A stretch of DNA of 64,000 bases, taken from contig NC_072895.1 of the NCBI RefSeq assembly GCF_027943255.1, forward strand, positions 89,654,001-89,718,000. The letters run 5' to 3'. Positions within the stretch are counted from its first letter, which is position 1; every line of letters begins with the position of its first letter. The DNA comes from Anastrepha obliqua (taxonomy: Eukaryota > Arthropoda > Insecta > Diptera > Tephritidae). This document shows, in pieces, positions 55,906-64,000 of this stretch. Position numbers and translations under genes: made by a program. Below the pieces are notes generated by a model. The model did not search any database. It was not told the DNA's origin and worked only from the letters and a program-made list of their open reading frames with translations.

Positions 55906-57289
55906 ATCCTCGAAACGCATATATTTGTGGTGTTTTTATGCTTAAGAATTAATATCTATTTAATAGTATTTTCTTCTTACAAAAATCCACGTAACAGATG
56001 TGCGCTATAACTAAAAACCTTTAATGGGGAGTTTGAGAAGCCGACATCCAATACTACCAATCCGGCTACCTGCGTAAACTATTACATCTGAAATAGTGCC
56101 GCAACATACCCAAAGAAATTCTGTTTTGTTTCCATTTACCTGCTATATACCCATCTCCAAAATATATATTTCCGGCGTACCAACTATTAAGCGAATCTTG
56201 ACTGCAACGTGTTTCCGCTTCCTTTTCTTTGTTAATTGTGCTGCCAGCCTACAACATTTATGCTACTCTAATTTAGCAATTATGCTTTCATTCATTAAAA
56301 TATATCTTCAGACAAACTATGTGCAAAACTATGCATACACATAAATATATGGAGGTTACACCTCTTTTACATATCAGAAGTTATGCACCACCCAGCACTC
56401 GGCACCACAGCTAGTCAATCAGTATTTTATTGCCAAGCGTTTCCGCAGCTCGTTATTCAGCGGAAATTTTTGTTCGTGGTTTTTCTGATTAATTTCGTGT
56501 TTTTGTAATTGTGATTTTTTTTTTTTTGGTATTTTTGTTCTATGGTTTACCAACGCTTTGCTGCTTTTGTGCTCATAATTTTCTACGCTTTTCGATAACA
56601 TAAAATTTCAGGCAGTGTAAAAAAGGCTACCTGTTGAAGGGTGAAACAGTGCGGGGGGCAAAAAAGGAGTATGAGCAGTAAAGATGGAAGATAAAGTGAA
56701 AAAAATCAGAATAGTAAAATTAGAGCGGAGTGTGCGTGGCAACTAGCGTGCATATTTCGACCACTTGCAATACATCTTTCCAGCGCCGTAAGTAATGAGC
56801 GTTCAAGCACATAAATGATCCGTAGTTGACTGCTTTGAGCTGATAACTGGTAATTACTGTAGAACAATAACAATAAAAGCAAAGCAAAAACAAAAAAAAA
56901 ACCAAAAACTAAATAGCGCACATGTCAGATATGGAACGGGAGAGTGAAAATGGTGAGCAGGCGGACACTGAATTGCGTCTAAGCCAAATGTAGCGCACAG
57001 TGTTGCAAGTAGTGGCAGAAATGCCAAAGTTAAATGTTAGAAAAGTAAATAAAAAATAGGCATAAAAATGTAAAACATAATTCGATTTGAATCTCCTCCT
57101 CTTCCTCTTGGATTTCAGGATTTCTTTATAACATTCAGGCGAATTGTAATCAGAAAGCCAGCTCCGCTATGCAACGAGCTTTTCAATCATTTTTTACGAA
57201 AACTGAAAGTATTTATTATTTTAAAATAAATTACGTATTAATAGTCATGCTTTTATTATTATATATATATATATATATATATCAACAAA
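55906..57289. other. Gene-free stretch
   Basis: AT-rich. No gene recognised; the (AT)n microsatellite is listed separately. Confidence 0.4.
57260..57282. repeat. (AT)n microsatellite
   Basis: About eleven AT units. Confidence 0.9.
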
Positions 57290-57720
57290 CAACAAAACTT
57301 TGCGTCTATTCACTAAAGATTTTTGTTAAGTGCCTCATTCATGTTTGATAGCTCATGGGAATAGTAATCCGCAGTTAGTCTGGTTTGGTTCCAGAAGATC
57401 ATAATAAACAATACCGGCCATATCCCACCAAATAGACAGGAGAATCTTCTTGGGATGAAGGCCATCTTTAGGGGTCGGTTCTGGTGTTTCATCGTTATCT
57501 AACCATTGGCATTTGCGAATAGGATTATTGTAAAGGACTCATTTTTCATCACTAGTAACGATACGGTTCAAAAAACTTTCATTTTCAAGCCGTTGCAGCA
57601 GCTGAAAACACACATTCACTCTCTGCTAAATTTAATCTCTTAGCTATCATACCGACTGTCAAATTGGGCTCAGCTTCCACGAGTTCGAGCAAGGCGTCGG
57701 AGTTAAAGACTTGGAAAAAG
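57290..57720 (-). mobile_element. Mariner transposase fragment, N-terminal and first catalytic motif
   Basis: The minus strand begins with a helix-turn-helix part (FNSDALLELVEAEPNLTVGM, IAKRLNLAES; about 57620-57710). After a frameshift it continues ENESFLNRIVTSDEK, where the Trp that normally follows has become TGA. It then reads VLYNNPIRKCQWLDNDETPE and IWWDMAGIVYYDLLEPNQT. The first catalytic Asp is that of TSDEK. Another frameshift leads to ADYYSHELSNMNEALNKN, where it breaks off at about 57300. The second and third catalytic motifs are absent. This is a third mariner lineage, distinct from those at 45.7 and 61 kb. Confidence 0.85.
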
Positions 57721-58548
57721 AGACACAAATTTTTCATTAATATATGTTTTCCGCTTTGCACTTACCTATTTTTAACAAAAATACATAAAAATTGAAAGTG
57801 AAGAAGAAAACAACTACACTTAACGATGAAAACAATATTTTTAATGTTAACTAATAAAAAAATTAAGCTAAACGCAAAGGCCAATATGTTAAAGAATATG
57901 CCTGTAAAATTTGACTTTGGTATTTTGATTATTCTTTGAGTTGTATTCGACAGCGTGGAAATAAACGTATTTCGAGAAAATCGCGATTACAGTCTTTGTT
58001 CTTATTCATCTTTCGTTCGCATTTTATTACTTCACTTTACTCTAAACAGTCCTCATTTTTAGACTTTATATTGAGCTTAAAGCATTGAAGAGATATTCTT
58101 TAGTTTGTAAATGAATTCTTAGAACAGAAAAAAAGAGGAAAATTTGAAAGTGCTGGAGGAGCTGCCTCCCTTAAGAAACTCATAATGCCATTTGCTTTAC
58201 TTTTCGTTCTACCTAAGCTCGCATGGCTTAGAGTTGTGTAACTTGCTTTTGGGCTGAAGATCGCAATAATGTAGTAAGTAGTTCTTAAGAAAAATGGGTG
58301 CTTTGAGTATATTTGTCCTACAGGATACTCCTAGATTTGCATTGTCTGCAGAGGAGCTGCCCTTATGTAGCCTTTACCTATTAATTTTAATAAGAAGTAG
58401 TGACTTCCTGCAAAATGAGCTTCCATTTCACTAAACTTTTGCACATAAGCTAAATTCAAGCTGAAACTGACAGAAAAAGAACTTTAAAAAAATTTTAAAT
58501 TAAAAAAAAAAAATTTTTTTAAATTAGAAAAAAATAGTAGTGCGAGTC
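57721..58548. other. Gene-free stretch
   Basis: Poly-A/T at 58480-58530. No gene recognised. Confidence 0.4.
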
Positions 58549-59165
58549 AAGGTAGGTAGGTAGGTAGGGTGGTTGTCGTAAGACACACTTAGACCTTCGG
58601 CAGGTCCATTGTGATACCACTGGATCTTATCCTTACTCTACGTGTTCCCTTTCAAACCATCCGGTTGCTTTAATAAACGAGCAGAGCTTCGTTAGTTTTA
58701 GATGGGCTATATCCGCTACATTGGTTAGAAATGCTGTATCAAAAGTGCGCAGCCTTCTCATAGCTAGGCTTTCACACTCACATAAAAGGTGTCTGACTGT
58801 TTCCTCTTCTTCTGTATTTAGACAGCTTCTACAGAAATCGAAGTAAGGTAGTCCTAACCTTCTAGCGTGGCTGCCTATTAAACAGTGACCTGTTAATACA
58901 CCTATCTTTCCTATTTTTCTTATAGATTCTCTGTTGAATCTTAGCAAGATTTTCGATCGACCGCTGTTCCAGTTCGGCCATGTCTGTCTGCTTAGTTCGC
59001 ATGTTGTGAGGTTTTGCCAGATTGTATTTACCTTTTTGATGGTTTCCCTGTCTATAAGTAATTTGTATCAGCGCCTTATCCTGTTCGAGATCGAGCGTTG
59101 TACCGGTTCTTGCAAGTTCATCCGCCTTACAATTTCCTGCAATGTTAATTACCAATAAAATTAAA
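58549..59165 (-). mobile_element. LINE remnant: RNase H end, Cys tail, TACC-tailed 3' UTR
   Basis: The minus strand reads INIAGNCKADELARTGTTLD (RNase H end, about 59090-59150). After a frameshift comes LIDRETIKKVNTIWQNLTT, and LTGHCLIGSHARRLGLPYFD, FCRSCLNTEEEETVRHLLCE and CESLAMRRLRTFDTAFL lie in 58633-58947, ending FIKATGWFERE. The short 3' UTR ends in (TACC)n, seen as GGTAGGTAGGTAGGTAGG at 58551-58568 on the plus strand. The terminal tail and the RRLR...F...GW end match 27060-27785, so both belong to one family. The Cys/His tail is fully open and well preserved; the upstream part is damaged. Confidence 0.87.
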
Positions 59166-60645
59166 TTCTTTCTAAATTTAATATGCGGCTTGAAAAGTGA
59201 CCCGAACATTTCATAGTTTCGTGCCTATTGGCGCCTATCACAACCAAGTTCGACCTCTGAAAATAGCTGCATGCCGTTTTCTATAATTTTCCCAAATTTT
59301 TTATAAAAGTTGTTGCAAGCGAACCAAGCGCCTCCAATCTAACAGCCGATATGCTCCTCACAAGCACTCAATTCTACTGCACCTGACACTCATAGGCAAG
59401 TGTTTGCAACTGCCTGCTTTAGCTATACTCGCATGATTACAATAAAACTACCACTGCTCCCTTTGCAGCCTTTTATCGCACACACTTTCACTTGTTCATT
59501 TTATCATGCGGCTATTTCGCCAGAGCTTTGCTTTTTTATATATGGCAAAAATATAATTAGAGCCCAAGGTAAGTTGGCCATAAGCAAATATAATTATTTA
59601 AATGGGGCTTTGATGTTGGAACTTTCATGCTTGTGTCTTTGTTGTTGCCATGGTTATAGCGGCGAATGCTATAACTACGTCTAGCCGCCAGAATTTCGTG
59701 GAAAATGCTCACAAATATATAAATAAAATGCCTTTTCTTAACACACATACACATACACACGCACTAATACACATACACTGTTTCTTAACTTGTTAACTTT
59801 CCCTTTTAAAACTGCTACTTTTTGGTTTATTTTTCATTTGCTTTTCTAATATTTTTCCAAACCGTGTGCCCCTTTTGGCAATTTTTCTATTTCCATAACG
59901 GAAATTAATAGCTAATTTGCATTTGTTGCACAAGATTGAAACTTAAAATGCTGCTACCCATCCATGTTATGCGCAAAATGGGGCGTTGCATACTTCGCGG
60001 CGCACTCTGCGGCGTAGTATTAATATTATTTTTGTTGGCATTGTAGTGACCGAGGTTAACTAGGAAAAGTTATTTGCGTAGGCTATCCAATTTCTAAAAA
60101 TATGTTCTCCTTTGCTAAATTGGCATTAGTTTAGCTTTTGTTATAGGAATGTTTAAAAATAGCACCGAATAAAAAATTTGAATAAATTTTATGAAAGTTA
60201 ATGGGAAATTTTTCTAGGGGCGCAATTAAATTAAACCAAATCGCGTTTTTTATGTGACGTGGGACTATAGATTGAAATCGAATGCGAAAAGCTTATTAAA
60301 ATGGAAATTTGTTTATCTGTTCCTAGAGAGTGAGAGTTAATAATAGTAAATGATTTGGAGCATTTGAAGCACTAATATTTGGTTAATATTTCGCGCAGCT
60401 GCGATCATGTGAAATGAATATATAATACTGAAGTAATGGGCACTGATGTAGTTGTTTTTGTAGCAGCATAAACCTACCCCATATATTTGGTTGGTGCGAG
60501 AGAAATGCATTTTTTCCCCGGTAAATGGCTGCAGTTATCGATATCTCGTAAAGTGTCGATCGAACAATTTAAAGTTTATGCTCGTTGTCAAGGTGAAACT
60601 TCACACTAAAAACTCGTTGGCTTTTTGTTTAGTTTGTACCATTCA
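59166..60645. other. Gene-free stretch
   Basis: No gene or repeat recognised beyond short CA-rich sequence at 59740-59780. Confidence 0.4.
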
Positions 60646-60736
60646 GTTGTGGGTTACAGGGTGTCAGTAAAGAGAACCTTCGGTACATTTAAACATTTTT
60701 TCTTTGATAAAGGCGAAAATGCAAGCCAGGCCATTG

Positions 60737-60783
60737 TGGCGAAAATTGTGAATGGTGTTTATGGAGCCGATATTGTAACCGCT
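60737..60783 (+). repeat. Target-site duplication, left (47 bp)
   Basis: Starts TGGCGAAAATTGTGAATGGT, ends GATATTGTAACCGCT. It is identical to 61125-61171 except for one base (GGAGCC versus GAAGCC). Confidence 0.92.
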
Positions 60784-61124
60784 TTTCTGTTTGCTTCTTT
60801 TTCCTCGTTCACTCCTCTCGGGAGCATAGGGCCTCGACAAGGCTCTTCCATCGTACACGGTTCTGTGCTGTTGTTTTTCCACCGTCCCATAAGATGTCGG
60901 CATATGCTAGTTCGCGCAGCATCGATCTTCTCCAAGTGTTTTTTGGTCGACCGCGACCTTTGCTCCCTTGCGGGTTCCAGTCCAGTGCCATCCTCGTGAT
61001 GCTATCTGGTGGTTTTCTCAGTGTGTGACCTATCCAGCGCCACTTTCTGCGTTTGATTTGCCTAAGAATGGGTTCCTCGTTCGTTAATCTCCACAGTGCT
61101 TGTTTGGCCAGAATATTCTGCAGA
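60784..61124 (-). mobile_element. RTE-like LINE 3' end (copy 2) inserted in mariner
   Basis: 341 bases, minus orientation, exactly bounded by the 47-base duplications. The minus strand encodes QALWRLTNEEPILRQIKRRK, WRWIGHTLRKPPDSITRMAL, DWNPQGSKGRGRPKNTWRRS and, after a frameshift, AQNRVRWKSLVEALCSREE. This is the C-terminal end of RTE-clade ORF2, which follows the RT domain. It is 5'-truncated at 61124. The last bases are purine-rich (GAGGAAAAAGAAGCAAACAG) rather than a pure A tail. It is close to the copy at 34300-34838 but with fewer lesions. Confidence 0.92.
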
Positions 61125-61171
61125 TGGCGAAAATTGTGAATGGTGTTTATGAAGCCGATATTGTAACCGCT
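61125..61171 (+). repeat. Target-site duplication, right (47 bp)
   Basis: Second copy of the duplicated mariner coding sequence; mariner continues directly after it. Confidence 0.92.
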
Positions 61172-61805
61172 AATTAGGTACAATTTTAGTTTCGTCGATT
61201 CCGTTCAATCATTTCTGATGTTGTAGCGAATGTAGATAATGTAGGTTTCGTCGATAAAATCACAGAAATAATCCAAGTTGTCCAGACTGTAGGTAGTCGT
61301 GATATCGCTCAGGAAAATCGCTATAAAAATGCACCATGAAACAATTCTAAATTAACATAATGGATCGAATTCTGCGAAGCATTGGCCAAATATAGTAATG
61401 AAATCGACAAATTTCTTAAATGGATGGTGACTGCGATGGCCAAACCAAGACTAATGGCAAGGAAGGTTCTACTGTGTATTTGGGGGCACTTCAAAGGGAT
61501 TATTTATTACAAGTTGCTTTTGTATGGCCGAACACTAAATTCAGATCTCTACTGCCAACAACTGGACCGTTAGTAGCTAGCGATTGACCAGAAACGGCCA
61601 GTATTGACCAACAGAAGAGGTGTTATTGTGTTCCATCGGGGCAATGCAAGGCCACACACCTCTTTAGAGATTCGCCAAAAACAGAGCTTATTTAGGAAGT
61701 ACTAATGCATTCACCGTATAGTCCGTACCTGGCACCAAGCGATTACCACTTCTTTCTCTCGTTGCAAAACCTCCTGAGTGATAAGAAACGGGCGACGGTT
61801 CGACA

Positions 61806-63160
61806 ACACACAACGGATCAAATCAATGCGTTGATCAGCGCCCCAAACACGCAAGCGCATTTAACGGTACCAATTCGCGTACGGAAAGAACACACAATCC
61901 ACCTTGCTGAGACTCGAGGCATATCTGCCGTACTATGGGTCCGGCACCCGGTTGCAATGCAACTCCACTTCGAGCCAAAAATCCTCTACTTGCATTTGGG
62001 TCCGAAGGGCCTACCTCAAGAACAGGTAGGAACAAGCTCCGAGGGCTCCTGTTCCTCGTGATGCCAGACTAAACCCTCCGGTCAGACTTCGTATACAACT
62101 CTGGACTGGTGCCCATACCCCTAATCCCACAACAGCACACACAAACTAAAACTAATTAACTGAACGCCTAAAAGTTCCTTCGCCGTTTAAAAACTTTACG
62201 CATATACTGACCTAACATTTCGACAATCCGACGGCTGGAGAGCACACCACTCATGTCATACCGTCCATCGGTCCAATTAATCCCCAGAACATTACTAATT
62301 TCATGCTCCCAGTTCTCTCTTGGCGACCCACAAGCACATTCCTCACTTACAGCTAGTCGCCTCTCATACAAAAACGCATAAAGAGGGCCATGCCCGGTAA
62401 GGAGGAAACCCAAGCTAAGGGAAAATTCAAAATCCTGATTTGGATTTTCCCCGAGAAATGAAACATATGGAATGTACTCATATGTCACACGGCCTTTGGG
62501 ACTATTGTGTCAACGGTCTTGGCACTTATTCGACACAAACTCATTCAGAAGCCTCTTAGATTCTGAATACTGTTTTTCCACATCACCGTCGGATATCCAT
62601 GCATTCTGCAACAGCGGCATACAAAACCTCATTCTCAACCTGAAGGCAACAGCACGCTGTATGACTGCCAGCTCAAGAGGAGGCGCACCCAACAACACCT
62701 GCATCCGTACTCACAGTACGGCATACAGACAAGCAGAATAAGGCGCTGACACGCCATCAGATGCCGGCGACCAAAAGGCGTTAACTCCGTTTCGTACCAC
62801 ACGGCGGCCACATAAGTGGCACAAGTCACAAAGAGCCCCCATATATGGTACGAACAGCACGTCAACTAAGGCACCAGTCACATCTAACAATGCGTCGTAC
62901 GTGCCCAACAATGGCCTGCAGCCGCTCCCTCAATCGCATCACTCATGATCACATACCTGATGCTAATCCGTTTGAAAGGGGTTAGCATCAAACGGGCTAG
63001 CGACAATCTGCTCTTAATCAACATTGTTCCGTTTTTCCCATCGATATGTTGATCCCTAATTTTGAGCAACTATAATAAGTTGCGCACCCACCCTTTCCAA
63101 ATCCACACGTGACCGGCCCTTCACCAAAAGAACAACCGGACAATCCGAAATATCTTAAAT
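61806..63160 (-). mobile_element. R1-like LINE remnant (RT thumb, C-terminal tail, 3' UTR)
   Basis: The minus strand begins LVKGRSRVDLERVGAQLIIV near 63140. It continues DGKNGTMLIKSRLSLARLML, then DVLFVPYMGALCDLCHLCG (the shifted frame of an ATYVAAVWYE-like motif, visible as VTCATYVAAVWYETELTPFG in 62635-62865). It ends with SLSLGFLLTGHGPLYAFLYE, then RRLAVSEECACGSPRENWEH in 62168-62488. The LTGHG...F L...L..S..C.CG....NWEH end is the known C-terminal Cys/His region of R1-clade elements. A GC-rich 3' UTR of about 350 bases (61810-62160) follows. There are several frameshifts, and the palm with YADD is missing. R1 relatives often insert in rDNA, but here the neighbour is mariner. Confidence 0.78.
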
Positions 63161-63534
63161 AATGCTTTGAATTGTACGAAAAATAATGGATTACTTTTTT
63201 TCCAAACTAATATATACGGGAAATGCTGCTTGAGTGACAGTTCTTGACTGTCCTGGTCCTGGTCGTTCCGGTAACGTAGAACAGATTGCCCTGGGAACCT
63301 TAGTTACTGTGCCTCCATCTTTGGCTTATAAGCACACAGTTGACCGACCCATCTCTGCTTATATGATGAAAGGTCCTACCGGTGTGAGCTTCTTACGAAA
63401 ATTACTTTCATTTTATTTCTCTTTATTTGCATCCCCTTTTACGAATGTATTGTATAAGGACATGTGAATTAATACTATTTGCAATTTCTGTACAAATAAG
63501 CTGAATTTTTAGCTGAATTTCATAACTCTGCTAC
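63161..63534. other. Gene-free stretch, possible repeat
   Basis: The segment 63228-63310 (CTTGACTGTCCTGGTCCTGG, TCGTTCCGGTAACGTAGAAC) is GC-rich and may be part of a retroelement UTR. The open frame 63234-63467 is not recognised. Confidence 0.3.
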
Positions 63535-63905
63535 TTTACATAGGCCCGTCCAATGCCTTGTATTTCGTAACCATGATAACTGCTTCCAGCCAACGTATAG
63601 CTTCCCTTCAATTTGTCCTTCCAACATTAGTTCTAGCAACTGGTATTTGGTGCTTCTCATTGTGTGTCCCAGATAAGCTGTCTTGCGACGTTTTATTGTT
63701 TGTTGAAGGTCACGGTCGCGGTTAACTTGTCGTGGAATCTTTACATTCTAAGCCCGGTCAGGCAATGAAATTTTCAGAATTCGCCTCAAAATTCACATTT
63801 CTAAGGCCTGAGTTCTGTTCACGTCAGCGATTTTCAGTATCCAACATTTCATGCCACATATGAGGCCACAGACCACACACCACAAAACGACGCAAAATTT
63901 TGTGT
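63535..63905 (-). mobile_element. LINE ORF2 C-terminal remnant
   Basis: Reading the minus strand gives, after stops, VNRDRDLQQTIKRRKTAYLG then HTMRSTKYQLLELMLEGQIE (about 63610-63730), and SWLRNTRHWTGL at 63550-63585. The pattern IK.RK..YLGH.MR..KY.LL.L...G+I.GK......SWL+NLR.W is the known C-terminal end of a group of insect LINEs following the RT thumb. The upstream part (WHEMLDTENR, NSENFIA) is degraded. RT catalytic motifs are not present in the window. It may continue beyond the window edge. Confidence 0.72.
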
Positions 63906-64000
63906 GTGATGCTTATTTTGGCTACAAATAGTAAACAATGGTTTATCTTTTTTTTCCAAAAATCTCAATCACAATCTCGATGTACAACAAATTAAGAATG

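Larger units (their letters stand above)
60650..61805 (+). mobile_element. Mariner remnant split by an RTE insertion
   Basis: The plus strand begins RTFGTFKHFFFDKGENASQA then KIVNGVYGADIVT (about 60673-60783), the N-terminal helix-turn-helix of a mariner transposase. After the RTE insertion and duplicated target it resumes with VDKITEIIQVVQTVGSRDIA (about 61247-61306), LKWMVTAMAKPRLMARKVLL and GIIYYKLLLYGRTLNSDLYC. The block containing the first catalytic Asp (GDEKW) is deleted at VTAMAKP. The second motif reads FHRGNARPHTS, with Gly for Asp. The third motif, SPYLAPSDYHFFLSLQNLLS, keeps its Asp. It breaks at about 61800 where R1-like sequence begins. Inactive. Confidence 0.88.

Overview
This window looks like gene-poor, AT-rich DNA from an insect nuclear genome, most likely a higher fly and probably a tephritid fruit fly. 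The reasons are the mix of I-like/LOA-like, RTE-like and R1-like LINE remnants, Tc1, mariner and D41D ('rosa'-type) transposases, and a short interspersed repeat with a tRNA-like head that I recall as typical of tephritid sequence (recalled, not searched). No intact host gene was recognised. The only clear trace of a cellular gene is a broken processed copy of ribosomal stalk protein P2 (RpLP2) at 52200-52499. Two unrecognised ORFs, at 19685-20200 (minus) and 29797-30078 (plus), are the only other host-gene candidates.

Layout. 0-10 kb: LINE remnants with RNase H and Cys/His tails at 640-1420 (minus), 1590-2335 (plus) and 3750-4660 (plus). The best preserved LINE copy lies at 5960-7677 (plus) and abuts a mariner N-terminal fragment on the minus strand. 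10-20 kb: a gutted Tc1 element at 10.6-11.2 kb, AT-rich tandem repeats at 14.4-16.0 kb, and a second copy of the 6-kb LINE family with its poly-A tail at 18.3-19.2 kb. 20-25 kb: a D41D element with 32-bp inverted repeats at 21809-22726. Its 3' half plus flank is duplicated in tandem, and an opposite-strand N-terminal fragment of the same superfamily lies just upstream. 25-30 kb: a satellite of about 190 bp carrying an insertion, a LINE 3' end, and a higher-order AT-rich repeat. 30-37 kb: three full-length SINE copies, RTE-like tails, and a second D41D element (36351-37278) that keeps a complete catalytic half but lacks its DNA-binding half. 37-52 kb: mostly unique AT-rich DNA, with a mariner fragment next to a pogo-like element (46151-46740) whose residual transposase tail ends in a PCNA-binding-like motif. 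52-64 kb: the RpLP2 pseudogene, a minisatellite, further mariner and LINE pieces, an RTE insertion inside a mariner with 47-bp target duplications, and an R1-like LINE remnant.

There is no operon, CRISPR array, phage or bacterial system. The window is best read as layered transposon insertions in intergenic or intronic DNA. Its main value is the record of nested insertions, internal deletions, a tandem duplication and catalytic-site loss. Nothing in it supports a new working biological system.
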